Positions 8,581 to 18,576 of a stretch of 64,000 nt of DNA are shown here, piece by piece. The notes under the pieces were generated by a model. That model worked only from the letters and a program-made list of their open reading frames with translations. It did not search any database and was not told the DNA's origin. Where the stretch lies: positions 310,001 through 374,000 of the forward strand of contig NZ_KB899664.1 of NCBI RefSeq assembly GCF_000378385.1, read 5' to 3'. Position numbers and translations under genes: made by a program. The DNA comes from Paenibacillus daejeonensis DSM 15491. GTDB taxonomy: Bacteria; Bacillota; Bacilli; Paenibacillales; Paenibacillaceae. Every line of letters starts with the position of its first letter. The first letter of the stretch is position 1.

Positions 8581-8665
8581 ATGCTCATTTTCCCTGAAAA
8601 TTATATATTCATGCTCATCTCACTATGTAGATTAAAATCCTTGGTCCGGTGATGCCAGGAGCCAT
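8581..8665. promoter_or_regulatory. Operator-like segment, copy A (ATGCTCAT repeats 30 bp apart)
   Basis: ATGCTCAT occurs at 8581 and 8611 with AAAATTATATAT between. About 55 bp on, CTTGGTCCGGTGATGCC begins near 8640. The same arrangement occurs at 13788-13865 before the AraC sensor gene. The segment is 68-105 bp upstream of the GH43 start. Direct repeats about three helical turns apart fit an AraC-type dimer (inference). Confidence 0.55.
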
Positions 8666-8762
8666 TGATTGCACAGCTCCTCGCATGTCCTGGGAGGACG
8701 AGGAAGTCGTTTTTGCTTGTTTCTGGAATAAGGGTTTCGTTCTATATAAAACTAGCGTAAAT

Positions 8763-8781
8763 ACAATTGTAAGATTACAAT
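8763..8781. promoter_or_regulatory. Perfect palindromes in the kinase upstream region
   Basis: Two overlapping perfect palindromes are present: TACAATTGTA (8763-8772) and ATTGTAA-GA-TTACAAT (8766-8781). They lie about 120 bp before the hybrid-kinase start. The TACA-NN-TGTA layout recalls BlaI/MecI operators, but no such repressor gene is in the window. The rest of the 385-bp gap up to the kinase start shows no gene. Confidence 0.4.
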
Positions 8782-8898
8782 AGATATGAAATCTCGCCCG
8801 GTCCGCATGAGCTGCTAGCCGGGCTATCGTAGGTATGATGGATAACTTCGACATATGTATTCCCAGACACATTAGACTACACAGAATAGGTGGGAACG

Positions 8899-11800
8899 AT
8901 GAGCATAAAGCTAAAACTATGGTTGAGCATGGCAATCGTTGTAATACTATCGGCTGTCTATGCCGGGTCGGCAGCGATCTACATGCAAGGAACTCCGAGG
9001 CTCCTCTCCATTGGAATAAGTGGGGCTGCAATCCTAGCGGCGGGTTTCTTGACTTACCGCATACAAGTTCATTTTACGCATGGGGTTTCTCGACTTGCCT
9101 TCATTGCCAGAGATATGGAGAACGGCACCGCAGGCGCTTCCGGCGTCGCTTTTTCAGAACGCGACGAATTTAGTAGGGTGGCCGATTCGTTCCACGAGCT
9201 TGCTGGTGATTTTCGTGAACGTACCGAGCAGGAGCGCGTGCTGCGACTGGAAGCCGAAGAGCAAGCCTGGATCAATAAACAGGTGACCGAAATGGCGATT
9301 CTGCTCCAAGGCTCGGTCCAGGTGGATAAGGCTGCGGGCGTTTTCATGAGCAGGCTGGCGTCCGTTCTCCACACCAGCTACGGGGTGCTGTATACGAGAA
9401 GACAGGACGAGCTGCATTTTGCTGCAGGGTATGCTTGTGATGAAGCGGATGCCAAGCGTAAGCCGATCTCGATCGGCACTGGGCTCGTCGGCCAATGTGC
9501 CAGAGACGGGAAGCCGATAACCGTAGATCCCCTGCCGGAGGATTACATTAAGGTACAATCCGGTCTGGGAGACGCAAGGCCCTCGCATCTTCTATTGATT
9601 CCCATCCTTTATGAGGATGAAGCTATAGCTGTAATGGAGCTGGCCTCTTTCCGTGAACTTGGGGATAAAGAACGTCAACTGATCGATATTGTCAGCCATA
9701 ATCTAGGTATTCTGCTCAACACGCTCGCGGATATCGCCAGAATTGATGCCCTCTTACGAGAAACACAAACGCAGCGGGAAGAGCTAGAGGCGCAGACGGA
9801 AGAGCTGCAAGCCCAGATGGAAGAACTGGAGGCGCAGGCAGACGAGCTCTCCATGCAATCTGAGCAGCTGGCCTCCTCGAATGAGCATCTGCGTGTCGAG
9901 GTGGAGTTGACGGTTAAGCAAAAAGCCGAGATCGAGCAGCAAGCCGGCGAGTTGAAGGCGCAGGCCGAAGAGCTTCGATTGGCGGTTGAGGAGATGGCAA
10001 GGCAAAAAGAGGAGATTGAATCTCAGGCGGAAGAGCTACGGGTATCTAATGAACAGCTGGCCTCGGAATATGAACTGACAGCCAAACAAAAGGAAGAAAT
10101 TGAACAGCAGGCCAATGATTTGAGAGAACAGGCCGAAGAAATTATGGCTTCAAATGAAAGTCTGAAGCTCCAATTTGATATTACCTCCCAGCAGAAGGAA
10201 GAACTCTTGACGCAATCGGCCGAGCTGCAGGCTCAGCACGAAGAGCTGGCGGCACAAGCGGAAGAGCTGCAGACCCAGTCCGAGGAGCTGTCAGCATCGA
10301 ACCGCAATTTGCTGGAGCAGATGGAGCTCACGGAACGGCAGAAACAAGAGATTAAAGAGCAAGCGGACGAAATTTATATGGCCGCTCAGCATAAATCGGA
10401 ATTTTTGGCCAATGTCTCGCATGAGCTGCGGACGCCATTGAACAGTCTGTTGATCCTTTCTCAAATTCTGGCAGAGAACAAGGAAGGCAATCTGAAGACG
10501 AAGCAGCTCGAATACGTCCATACGATCTTCTCCGCAGGCAAGGATTTGCTGCAGCTGATCGACGAAATACTGGACCTTGCCAAGCTGGAAACGGGTAAGA
10601 TGCAATCGGTTGTGGAGTCTACGGGGATTCGGGAGGTTGCCGACCATCTATTCCGGAATTTTGAACTTCAGACCCAGAAGAAAGAGCTGGGCTTTGATAT
10701 TCGGATCGATAAAAGTTTGCCTGAATATATCATGACCGACGGGCACCGGCTCCGCCAGGTCCTGCGTAACTTATTGTCCAACGCACTCAAATTTACGGAA
10801 CAGGGTAGTGTGTCGCTTGATATCCGAAAAGGAGGAGCGGGTATCCTTCCAGCCATCACCACTAGCTCGGAGGAGATCATCTTTGCTGTATCGGATACCG
10901 GAATCGGAATTTCTGCTACGAAGTTCGAGGACATCTTCGAAGCCTTCCAGCAGGCGGATGGCACGACGAGCCGCAAGTACGGCGGAACGGGGCTGGGCCT
11001 CACAATCAGCCGCGAGCTTGCCGGCCTGCTGGGTGGCAGAATTCAGCTCGAATCTACCGAAGGCAAAGGCAGTACCTTCTATCTGATCCTGCCTGCAGTC
11101 CGGGCAGAGTCGGCTCCGCAACCGGAGAGTGAGACATTGTCCATCGCTGCCGCAGCCGAGCATTCGGCCAAGGAAAAAGCGTCCTTTAGGGAATCGTTTG
11201 TACCGGATATATCCATCTCAAATCCCAAGCTGCTGCAATATTCAGAGATGGAGGACGACCGGTATCAACTGCAGCCAGAGGATACGGTTCTTCTCATTAT
11301 CGAAGATGATCAGGAGTTTGCATCGATCTTACTCACGCTTGCCCGTAAGCGGGGCTTCAAGGCGATCGTCGCCTTTCAGGGCGACCAAGGTTTGGCGCTT
11401 GCTCATGCCTACAAGCCGCATGCCATCCTACTGGATACGGATTTGCCGGTGCTTGACGGCTGGTCGATTATTACGCGGCTCAAGAGCCGGCCGGAGCTTA
11501 GGCATATCCCGGTTTATGTCATCTCGACGGAGGAGACGAACGCCTCGACCTTGTCGATCGGCGCCTTATCCTTCTGGAAGAAACCGAGTGATCATGAGGA
11601 ACTGGAGACCGCATTCCTGCAGATCGAATCCTATATTCGGCGCCAGACGAAGAGCCTCCTGATCGTCGAGGATAATCCAGATTTGCGCAAGAGTCTGGTG
11701 GCATTTATCGATCATCCGGATGTGCGCATTACGGCGGTTGCCACCGGCAGGGAAGCACTGGAGCAGTTGTCGCTGCAGCATTTTGACTGCATGGTGCTGG

Positions 11801-12453
11801 ATCTGGGCCTCTCGGATATTTCGGGCTTCGATCTGTTGGAGCAAGTCAAGACCAACCGCAGGCTGCAGACGCTTCCCGTGATTATTTATACGGGCAAAGA
11901 ACTGGGCAAGCAGGACGAACAGCGGCTCAAGCATTACGCGGAGAGCATCGTCATTAAGGATGTGCGCTCCATGGAGAGACTCTATGACGAGACGGCGCTG
12001 TACCTGCATCGCAAGACGTCCGACCTGCCGCCAGACAAGCAGCAGCTCATCGAGAGACTGCACAATCCGGAGGCGGCCTTCGAAGGGCGGCGTATCCTGC
12101 TGGTAGATGATGACATGCGTAATATATTCGCGCTTTCGAGCGTGCTGGAAGGCTATAACATGGATATTCGATTCGCCCAGAATGGCCGGGAAGCACTAAG
12201 TCTGCTGCAGCAGGAGCAGGACATCGAACTGGTCTTCATGGACATTATGATGCCCGAGATGGACGGGTATGAGACGATGCGGGCCATCCGGCAGATGCCT
12301 GAGTACGACCATCTGATTATCATTGCGCTGACCGCACGCGCGATGGAGGAGGATCGTGTCAACTGTCTGGCAGCTGGCGCATCCGACTATATTCCGAAAC
12401 CCATCAACACCACACAGCTTGTGACGATGCTGAAGGGCTGGCTGATCAAATAA
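8899..12453 (+). CDS. Hybrid histidine kinase: 2 TM, HAMP, GAF, coiled coil, HisKA-HATPase, three receiver domains
   Basis: 1184 residues. Two membrane helices (about 5-25 and 33-52) precede a HAMP-like segment and a GAF domain (about 140-275). A coiled coil of about 200 residues follows (about 285-490), then HisKA with [12 protein letters not shown] and HATPase_c with [17 protein letters not shown] and GGTGLGL. Three receivers follow: IEDD/LLDTD, VEDN/VLDLG and VDDD/FMDIMMP, with each phospho-Asp present. Within the coiled coil, SNxxL...KQKxEI blocks recur at 56, 35 and 49 residues, all multiples of seven. The ATG at 8899 is preferred over the GTG at 8890, which overlaps the GGTGGG ribosome binding site. 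It is cotranscribed with the next kinase; the signal is unknown. Confidence 0.9.
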   Translation: MSIKLKLWLSMAIVVILSAVYAGSAAIYMQGTPRLLSIGISGAAILAAGFLTYRIQVHFTHGVSRLAFIARDMENGTAGASGVAFSERDEFSRVADSFHELAGDFRERTEQERVLRLEAEEQAWINKQVTEMAILLQGSVQVDKAAGVFMSRLASVLHTSYGVLYTRRQDELHFAAGYACDEADAKRKPISIGTGLVGQCARDGKPITVDPLPEDYIKVQSGLGDARPSHLLLIPILYEDEAIAVMELASFRELGDKERQLIDIVSHNLGILLNTLADIARIDALLRETQTQREELEAQTEELQAQMEELEAQADELSMQSEQLASSNEHLRVEVELTVKQKAEIEQQAGELKAQAEELRLAVEEMARQKEEIESQAEELRVSNEQLASEYELTAKQKEEIEQQANDLREQAEEIMASNESLKLQFDITSQQKEELLTQSAELQAQHEELAAQAEELQTQSEELSASNRNLLEQMELTERQKQEIKEQADEIYMAAQHKSEFLANVSHELRTPLNSLLILSQILAENKEGNLKTKQLEYVHTIFSAGKDLLQLIDEILDLAKLETGKMQSVVESTGIREVADHLFRNFELQTQKKELGFDIRIDKSLPEYIMTDGHRLRQVLRNLLSNALKFTEQGSVSLDIRKGGAGILPAITTSSEEIIFAVSDTGIGISATKFEDIFEAFQQADGTTSRKYGGTGLGLTISRELAGLLGGRIQLESTEGKGSTFYLILPAVRAESAPQPESETLSIAAAAEHSAKEKASFRESFVPDISISNPKLLQYSEMEDDRYQLQPEDTVLLIIEDDQEFASILLTLARKRGFKAIVAFQGDQGLALAHAYKPHAILLDTDLPVLDGWSIITRLKSRPELRHIPVYVISTEETNASTLSIGALSFWKKPSDHEELETAFLQIESYIRRQTKSLLIVEDNPDLRKSLVAFIDHPDVRITAVATGREALEQLSLQHFDCMVLDLGLSDISGFDLLEQVKTNRRLQTLPVIIYTGKELGKQDEQRLKHYAESIVIKDVRSMERLYDETALYLHRKTSDLPPDKQQLIERLHNPEAAFEGRRILLVDDDMRNIFALSSVLEGYNMDIRFAQNGREALSLLQQEQDIELVFMDIMMPEMDGYETMRAIRQMPEYDHLIIIALTARAMEEDRVNCLAAGASDYIPKPINTTQLVTMLKGWLIK

Positions 12454-12482
12454 ACGGACGCCACGTGGCAGAAAGGGATCTT

Positions 12483-13703
12483 ATGAACTATCCGGTAAAA
12501 ATCCTGATGGTGGACGACCGCCCGGACGAATTCACTTCGGTTCAGGCGGTTCTCTCCAATACCCCATATGAACTGCTCGGTGCGTCCTCTGGCATGATGG
12601 CGCTGAAGATGCTGCTAGAAAATGAAGTGGCACTGATCATTATGGATGTGCTCATGCCTGATATGAACGGTTTCGAAACAGCAGAACGCATCAAAATGCG
12701 CAAGAAGTCGCAGGACATCCCGATTATTTTTCTAACCTCCCTCACCTCGGAGCTAGAGGACTATATGATGGCCTACTCGGCTGGCGCGATCGATTATTTG
12801 ACCAAGCCATTTCATCCGGATATTTTACGCAGCAAAATTGAAGGCTTTGTCCAGCTGTACAAGGCTCGCAAAGCGCTTCATCTGAAGACAATCCAGCTGG
12901 AAGCCCGCACCTATGAGCTGGAGGAAGCCAACCGCAACTTGACCCAAATGAAGGAAACCGCCGAGATCGCCTCCCAGATCAAGAGCAGTTTTCTGGCGAT
13001 GATGAGCCACGAGATCCGAACACCGCTCAACGGGATTCTGGCGATGTCGGACATGCTGCTGGATTCAGACCTGCAGCCGGAAGATCGGGATACGGCTGAG
13101 ATCATCCGTACGAGCGGACTCGGACTCCTATCGGTCATTAATCATATTCTGGATTACAGTAAGCTGGAGGCGGGTAAAATGGAGCTTGATTACATCCCGT
13201 TCAGCTTGGAGCAATGCCTCAAGGAAACCGCGGATTTGTTCCGGGCACTCGCCCGAGAGCGCGGATTAAGTCTGGAGACGTACCTCGATCCTGCCATACC
13301 AGAGATGATCGTCGGCGATCCGAACCGACTTCGCCAAGTGCTGAATAACCTGATCGGCAACGCGATCAAATTCACCGAATCGGGCGGAGTGAAGGTGTAT
13401 GTGAATAAGCGCAGTGAGGCCGGGGAGGTACTGCAGCTGGAGTTTGTCATCGAAGACACCGGCATTGGTATCCCATCCGATAAAATGGGACATCTGTTCC
13501 AGCCATTCACTCAAATTGATGCCGCAAGCAACCATAAGCTTGGTGGTACTGGCCTGGGACTGTCTATATGCAAGACAGTAGTCGAGTTAATGGGTGGGAC
13601 CATCTATGCATCGTCCAATACAGGGGACGGAACGATGTTTATTTTCACCATTATGACAACATGCTACGTTGATACCTCTCTGGATCATCCGGTCGAGGGA
13701 TAG
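12483..13703 (+). CDS. Receiver-histidine kinase protein (REC-HisKA-HATPase)
   Basis: 406 residues, soluble. An N-terminal receiver domain ([21 protein letters not shown], then FLTS and TKPF) is joined by a coiled linker to HisKA ([14 protein letters not shown]) and HATPase_c ([25 protein letters not shown]). A receiver at the front suggests that this kinase is switched on by phosphotransfer from a partner, most simply the upstream kinase 30 bp away. The ATG at 12483 is chosen over the GTG at 12465 because AAAGG lies 6 nt before it. No DNA-binding output is encoded, so the final target is elsewhere. Confidence 0.88.
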   Translation: MNYPVKILMVDDRPDEFTSVQAVLSNTPYELLGASSGMMALKMLLENEVALIIMDVLMPDMNGFETAERIKMRKKSQDIPIIFLTSLTSELEDYMMAYSAGAIDYLTKPFHPDILRSKIEGFVQLYKARKALHLKTIQLEARTYELEEANRNLTQMKETAEIASQIKSSFLAMMSHEIRTPLNGILAMSDMLLDSDLQPEDRDTAEIIRTSGLGLLSVINHILDYSKLEAGKMELDYIPFSLEQCLKETADLFRALARERGLSLETYLDPAIPEMIVGDPNRLRQVLNNLIGNAIKFTESGGVKVYVNKRSEAGEVLQLEFVIEDTGIGIPSDKMGHLFQPFTQIDAASNHKLGGTGLGLSICKTVVELMGGTIYASSNTGDGTMFIFTIMTTCYVDTSLDHPVEG

Positions 13704-13726
13704 CAGGTCATCATGGGCGCCACGTG

Positions 13727-13760
13727 GACACCTTCTCGTTAAGCGAGAGGGTGTCTTTCA
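13727..13760 (+). terminator. Intrinsic terminator of the kinase operon
   Basis: GACACC-T-TCTCG / CGAGA-G-GGTGTC with a TTAAG loop and a short T-rich tail, 24 nt after the kinase stop. Confidence 0.8.
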
Positions 13761-13787
13761 TGTGCCTGGCATGCTCTAGCAGCTTTT

Positions 13788-13880
13788 ATGCTCATTTTCG
13801 CCCAAAATTATATATCCATGCTCAATAATAGGAGTGGAAAGGCTTGGTACGGTGACGCCGGGAGGGAATCGGTGTATAGT
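13788..13880 (+). promoter_or_regulatory. Operator-like segment, copy B, and promoter of the AraC sensor gene
   Basis: ATGCTCA at 13788 and 13818 (30 bp apart) flanks AAAATTATATAT, and CTTGGTACGGTGACGCC starts at 13843. Over the first 37 bp it matches copy A at 8581 at about 33 positions. A TATAGT at 13875-13880 is a candidate -10 with a poor -35, as expected for an activated promoter. Confidence 0.5.
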
Positions 13881-13908
13881 GGTAAGCAGAGAAGGAGGGG
13901 CCTTGGCG

Positions 13909-16155
13909 ATGCATCGTAGTAAGCGATTACAAATTCGGTTTTTTCTCAGCCTGACGCTCATTTCCGTCTGTTGTATTCTTGTGTTGGCTACCGTGCTGTT
14001 TTTTTGGTTTCGGGACAAGACGATTACTAATGTGAGTCAGGCCAATGAGGCGGTGCTGTTAGGGACGGAGAACACCTTTACCCGGTATAAGGAGATTGTC
14101 GAGAACTACACTATGGATTTCTATGGGAATCCTAATATACATGCGTTGATGTTGAGCGGTGATAACGATTGGAGCGATCAGCTGTACAGCGTGCTAAGCC
14201 AGGTGAGGGGAGCGCTGAAGGTGAATCCCTACATGGATGGCGTCTATATTTTTGGCCGCTCAGAGCCGGTAGCGATTTTCGAAAATAATGCACTCGATCC
14301 AGAGGCCAAAACGCAGCTATTCGATCGGATCCGCGAAAGTCGTCTTCAGGCATCTCCGTTTCTGTGGGAGACGACTCTGAACAATGGGCAGCCGAAGACC
14401 CTACTGACTGTATTCTACAATGACCGTGCCTTCGACAGCAGCGTGTACGATGGCGGGGTAGCGATTACGATAGACCTGGCCAAGCTGCAGAAGCTCTTGT
14501 TCTCCAGCAGTACCGACGGCGCGGCGCGCTACGCGGTCCTGAGTGAGGCCGCGGGTGTGCTGATGCAAAGCGATCTGATGGCTGACACCTTCAATGAACA
14601 GGCGCTACTCGCGGAGATTACGGCTTCCCCAGACGAACGGGGGTCGCTGGTCTGGCAAGGGAGCGGAGAGAAGCAACTAATTTCATATGTGCATGTGGAG
14701 GATCAGGGCTTCTGGTATGTCTCTGCTACGCCCTATCAGGACAGCATCCGTGACATCGCGGGAGCACGCAACCTGATGACCGGGGTGAGTCTGCTGCTGA
14801 TGCTGGCTGCAGCGCTCGGAGCAGGGCTGGTATCGAGACGGCTGTACCGCCCGCTGGGTCGGTTGTTTGGCGATATCTCAGCGCTGGCAGAGGACAGCCG
14901 GACTGGCGGACGGAGCGTCGGGCTGGAGGAGGCGGGAGCCGAGCTGCAGCGGATTGCGACCCGCATGCGCGATCTCAAGGAAGAGAATCATGACAGCGCG
15001 CTGATCCGCTGGCTGGTGGCCTCGCCCGAGAGCGGTGTGGATCACCGGCCGTTGCCTCCGGCATTCGCAGAGGGACTCAGTGACGGGCGGGCTTTCTGTG
15101 TCGCAGTGCTCTCGCTGCCGGATGGCAAGGACGAGCAGGGGCAGCACGAGCAGCGGGCGTCGGTCATCCGCTTGCTGGAGGGGGCATTTGCAGGCGTTGC
15201 GGATTGCAAAGCTTACCGACCGCACAATGGCATTACGGTGCTGATTGTCTCTGAGGAAACCGAGGGCGGGTTTGGCGACGATGCCCGCTTCCGGGAACGG
15301 TGGACGGCGTATGCCCGAGGCACTCTGGCGGAGCAAGGCATCACGCTTGGTGTGAGCCGCCAGGCGAGTGCGTGGCATGAGCTCAAGCGCAGCTACGATG
15401 AAGCAATGGACAGCTTGCTGTATGTGAAGCTGCAGGAGCGGGCATCGCTCGTCTTCTCCGACGATACGATCCATCTCAACAATAGCGATGTGCCGGAGAC
15501 GGCTGTGGAGCCGGTGTTGACCGCGGTCCGGCAGCCGGAGCGGGAGCTGGTGGGACGAGCTGTGGAGCGGCTGCTTGATGTGGCATGCAACTACAGGCTG
15601 GAGCCTGCGACGATTGCGCTCTCGCGGCTTGCGGCCGAGCTCAAGCGAATGGCGGAGCGGGCCATTGCCGAAGGGCAGCCCGCCCACGCGGATTTTCTGG
15701 ATGTCTACCAGCATATCTGGCGAATCCGGACCTATCCGGAGCTTCATGCCTGGCTGGTCGGCTTGGCGGAGACGGCTCAGGAGCGGATCAGCAGCATTAA
15801 TGCGATGCAGTCGCGGGATCTAGCCGATCGTGCCATTGCGTACGTACAGCAGCATTTTGCCGATCCGTCGCTGGCGCTCGGTGGCCTGGCGGACAAGCTG
15901 GCGATCAGCCCCGCGTACCTGAGCCGTTTGATTACCGAGACCGTAGGCAGCAGCTTCCCGGACTATGTGAACCAGCAGCGGCTGGAGCGGGCGCAGAGCC
16001 TGCTCGTCTCCGAGCTGGAGCTGGACATCCGGACCATAGCGGAGCAGGTTGGCTACAACAGCAGCACGTATTTTACAACCCAGTTCAAAAAACGCTATGG
16101 CATTACGCCTTCCAAATGGCGCCTTAACCATATTCATCAGCGCAGCGGTGAGTAA
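13909..16155 (+). CDS. Membrane-anchored AraC-family regulator with extracellular sensor region
   Basis: 748 residues. A first membrane helix (about 11-32), an extracellular region of about 250 residues that looks like a Cache-type sensor, a second helix (LMTGVSLLLMLAAALGAGLV) and a cytoplasmic HAMP-like stretch lead to a C-terminal AraC DNA-binding domain (IAEQVGYNSSTYFTTQFKKRYGITPSKWR). Such proteins usually sit next to sugar importers and enzymes and switch them on. The ATG at 13909 follows AGGAGGGG by 8 nt; the frame stays open 25 codons further up, without support. Likely targets are the adjacent SGNH/importer genes, itself, and perhaps the GH43 operon (inference). Confidence 0.88.
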   Translation: MHRSKRLQIRFFLSLTLISVCCILVLATVLFFWFRDKTITNVSQANEAVLLGTENTFTRYKEIVENYTMDFYGNPNIHALMLSGDNDWSDQLYSVLSQVRGALKVNPYMDGVYIFGRSEPVAIFENNALDPEAKTQLFDRIRESRLQASPFLWETTLNNGQPKTLLTVFYNDRAFDSSVYDGGVAITIDLAKLQKLLFSSSTDGAARYAVLSEAAGVLMQSDLMADTFNEQALLAEITASPDERGSLVWQGSGEKQLISYVHVEDQGFWYVSATPYQDSIRDIAGARNLMTGVSLLLMLAAALGAGLVSRRLYRPLGRLFGDISALAEDSRTGGRSVGLEEAGAELQRIATRMRDLKEENHDSALIRWLVASPESGVDHRPLPPAFAEGLSDGRAFCVAVLSLPDGKDEQGQHEQRASVIRLLEGAFAGVADCKAYRPHNGITVLIVSEETEGGFGDDARFRERWTAYARGTLAEQGITLGVSRQASAWHELKRSYDEAMDSLLYVKLQERASLVFSDDTIHLNNSDVPETAVEPVLTAVRQPERELVGRAVERLLDVACNYRLEPATIALSRLAAELKRMAERAIAEGQPAHADFLDVYQHIWRIRTYPELHAWLVGLAETAQERISSINAMQSRDLADRAIAYVQQHFADPSLALGGLADKLAISPAYLSRLITETVGSSFPDYVNQQRLERAQSLLVSELELDIRTIAEQVGYNSSTYFTTQFKKRYGITPSKWRLNHIHQRSGE

Positions 16156-16170
16156 TGAGGCAGCAGCAAC

Positions 16171-16201
16171 GAAAGAGACCCGGAGCCTCCGGGTCTCTTT
16201 G
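16171..16201. terminator. Bidirectional terminator between AraC sensor and SGNH genes
   Basis: Perfect stem AAGAGACCCGGAG / CTCCGGGTCTCTT-type hairpin with T runs usable on both strands, between convergent stops at 16155 and 16217. Confidence 0.9.
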
Positions 16202-16216
16202 TCATGCCAATTAGGC

Positions 16217-17230
16217 TTATGGCGTAATAATCTGCCGCAGCACCGCATAGATGCGCTCCCCCATTCGCATGAAGCCAAGGCTGTTGGGATGACAGCCGTC
16301 GGTTGTGCATTCCTCGCGTCCCAACGCACCGAAGAAGCTCTGACCATCAATGAAATGCACGTTGCGGTCGCCGCTTCGCATGGCGCTCATATACGTCTCG
16401 TTCACAATGGCACGGCGGCGGTTGCTATCCTCAGGGTTGCGGTCGGCATCTGGACGCGTCAGCATCAGAATCGGCACGGATGGATGTGCCTTGCGGACGA
16501 TAGTGAAGAAGGGCTGATGCGTCTGCTCCAAATGCTCTGGTGAAGGCGCATTATGATCGTAGTCGTAGACAAAAGCACTCATCGCCGGGTGGGCCGCAAT
16601 AAAATTGGCAAAGGCCGTCTCGCCACGCGCGCATCCGGAAAACCCGTAATTGAAATAGTCGGCATCCAGCCAGCGCGATACGATGCTGGTGTACGCCGCT
16701 CCTGGACGGTCAGCGCAGCCGCCCTCTGTAATCGAGGAGCCATAGTATACGATAGGTGTCGGGATCGCTAGCGGAGGCGCCACTTCCACCTTCGCATCGT
16801 CCTCCACTGCAATCTCCAGATGGGACAAGTGCTCGTTGCGCGGCAGGTTGATGGTTACCGTCTCCATTGCGGGACGTTTGTCGATGGTGCCTTCAATGAC
16901 CGTATCCTTGAAGCCGTAGTCGGTTGGCGCGATATAGCCGGCAAAGCGTGAATTGGCCCCGGAGCCGGTATACACATCCAGACCGGCAGATGCCGGCAGC
17001 GCCATGCACCGGTCGACTTCCTCCGTTTTGAGGGAGTAGCGGATGATGATCTTGGAAGCATTGGTCTGAAACCGCACTCTGGCACCGACATTACGTCTGC
17101 CGAGAAATTCATATTGGGGCAGCTGTTGAAGTACATCAAGCGGCAGCCGCCAGTATTCCTTCTGATCTGGCCGGATATGATGCAATCCATGGATCGTGAG
17201 CGGTTCCTCGTAGCATGAATAGGTTTTCAT
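16217..17230 (-). CDS. SGNH/GDSL hydrolase (esterase), GxDLY-type N-terminal domain
   Basis: 337 residues. A beta-sandwich of about 150 residues, of the kind found at the front of some SGNH esterases, is followed by the hydrolase domain. Block I is YYGSSITEGG with the nucleophile Ser, block II is the Gly of NYGFSGCARGE, block III is DYDHNAP with Asn, and block V is TTDGCHPN with Asp and His. It probably deacylates carbohydrates. No signal peptide. AGGAGG precedes the ATG by a few bases. It is divergent from the sugar importer, which suggests shared regulation and a decorated oligosaccharide as substrate (inference). Confidence 0.82.
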   Translation of the reverse strand: MKTYSCYEEPLTIHGLHHIRPDQKEYWRLPLDVLQQLPQYEFLGRRNVGARVRFQTNASKIIIRYSLKTEEVDRCMALPASAGLDVYTGSGANSRFAGYIAPTDYGFKDTVIEGTIDKRPAMETVTINLPRNEHLSHLEIAVEDDAKVEVAPPLAIPTPIVYYGSSITEGGCADRPGAAYTSIVSRWLDADYFNYGFSGCARGETAFANFIAAHPAMSAFVYDYDHNAPSPEHLEQTHQPFFTIVRKAHPSVPILMLTRPDADRNPEDSNRRRAIVNETYMSAMRSGDRNVHFIDGQSFFGALGREECTTDGCHPNSLGFMRMGERIYAVLRQIITP

Positions 17231-17405
17231 AACTTCCTCCTGTAGGACGGATTGGACTAAGCATCGCGATTATTGTACTGCTGATTTTCGGAGATGTCTA
17301 TCGGTTCGCTCTATTTTCTTGATCAGGGTGTTTAACGTCTGTAACCCGCGCCACGCCTGGATTCTTCTCCTCTTCCTCGCACAAAAGTGAAGCCATTTCA
17401 GTTTT

Positions 17406-17506
17406 TTTAAAGCGCTTTAAAAGGACTGATTTAAGGATTTTTCGATATTTGTGATAGCGCTATCATTGGGGGCGGGGATATAGTGTGATCTATAAAAGCG
17501 CTTACG
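17406..17506 (+). promoter_or_regulatory. Three cre-like palindromes before the sugar importer
   Basis: Three palindromes with an AGCGCT core are seen: TTTAAAGCGCTTTAAA (17406-17421), TGATAGCGCTATCA (17452-17465) and TAAAAGCGCTTACG (17493-17506). Against the CcpA cre consensus TGWAANCGNTNWCA they fit 12, 13 and 12 of 14 positions. Centres are about 45 and 41 bp apart. They lie between the divergent SGNH and permease genes, in a 345-bp gap without a gene. CcpA or a LacI-family repressor is the likely binder (inference). Confidence 0.6.
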
Positions 17507-17575
17507 TCGCCAAGACCGAGGGATCGCCAGAGGGGTGATCACGGGGGGCTGACGAAGCCGTAGACAGGAGTGAAG

Positions 17576-18562
17576 ATGATGCAGGATGGAGCGGTGAAGG
17601 CGCAGGATGTTCCTCACACAGCTACGCACACAAGCAGGCGTCGAACAGGCAAAGGATGGTCTGGCTTCCGCAAGGACAGCCCGCTGCTGCTGCTGGCTCT
17701 GCCGGGGCTGCTGGTACTTATCTTATTCGCGTACTTGCCCATGAGCGGCCTGATTCTGGTGTTCAAGGAGTACAACTATAACGGCGGCATCTTCGGCAGC
17801 CCCTGGGCCGGATGGTCCAACTTCGAGTTCTTCTTCTCTAGTATGGACAACGCGATTCGCGCCACCCGCAACACCGTCATGCTGAATGTCTTGTATATGC
17901 TGACGGGCACGTTTTTCTCGGTGGCGATCGCCGTAATTCTGAATGAGCTGCGGGGCAAAATGTTTATCCGGATTACGCAGAGTGTGATGTTCTTTCCTTA
18001 TTTTATCTCATGGATCGTTATCGGTGCAGTGCTGTTCTCGCTGCTGGACTTCGATAAAGGCATCGCCAACAAGCTGCTAACGGCTGTCGGCGCGGGCCCG
18101 ATCGATTGGTATGCCAGCCCCTGGCTGTTCGTCGTCGTGCTGGTACTCGCGAACATCTGGAAGAGTGCCGGCTATGGAGCGATCATTTACTACGCAGTGC
18201 TCCAGGGCATCGACCCGGCCTACTATGAAGCAGGGCGAATCGATGGCGCTTCGCGGATGCAGCTAATTATGCGAATTACGATCCCTATGCTGATACCTTC
18301 CATCATCCTGCTCACGCTGCTCGGCATCGGCGGCATGCTCAAGGGCGATCTCAGTATGATCATGGGTGTGACGTTCCTTAACCCACTCCTGCTGCCGACC
18401 ACGGACATTATCGATGTCTACGTGTACCGGACAGCGATCCGTTCGGGAGAATTCGGCTTTGCTTCTGCCATTACCCTGTATCAATCGATCTTTGGCTTCG
18501 TCCTCGTGCTCGTTGCCAACAAGCTGGCCGGCTGGTATGACCGGGACAGCAAACTATTCTAG
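17576..18562 (+). CDS. Sugar ABC transporter permease (LplB-like)
   Basis: 328 residues with six predicted membrane helices and the inner-membrane permease EAA loop (YYEAGRIDGASRMQLIMRITIPML) that docks the ATPase. The sequence resembles the LplB/YteP group of polysaccharide-type importers. Two adjacent ATG codons (17576, 17579) follow AGGAG; the GTG at 17570 touches the ribosome binding site. It is the first gene of a permease-permease-binding protein operon. As usual for this group no ATPase gene is present, so a shared MsmK-like ATPase elsewhere is expected. Confidence 0.9.
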   Translation: MMQDGAVKAQDVPHTATHTSRRRTGKGWSGFRKDSPLLLLALPGLLVLILFAYLPMSGLILVFKEYNYNGGIFGSPWAGWSNFEFFFSSMDNAIRATRNTVMLNVLYMLTGTFFSVAIAVILNELRGKMFIRITQSVMFFPYFISWIVIGAVLFSLLDFDKGIANKLLTAVGAGPIDWYASPWLFVVVLVLANIWKSAGYGAIIYYAVLQGIDPAYYEAGRIDGASRMQLIMRITIPMLIPSIILLTLLGIGGMLKGDLSMIMGVTFLNPLLLPTTDIIDVYVYRTAIRSGEFGFASAITLYQSIFGFVLVLVANKLAGWYDRDSKLF

Positions 18563-18576
18563 GAGGGACGCCGACT

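Noticed and set aside
8640-8660. Sigma-54 type -24/-12 promoter in CTTGGTCCGGTGATGCC
   Set aside because: The GG to GC spacing is 9 rather than 10 bp, and no sigma-54 activator gene is nearby.
11129-11662. 177-codon + frame inside the hybrid kinase
   Set aside because: Alternate frame of a GC-rich gene with low-complexity Arg/Ser content.
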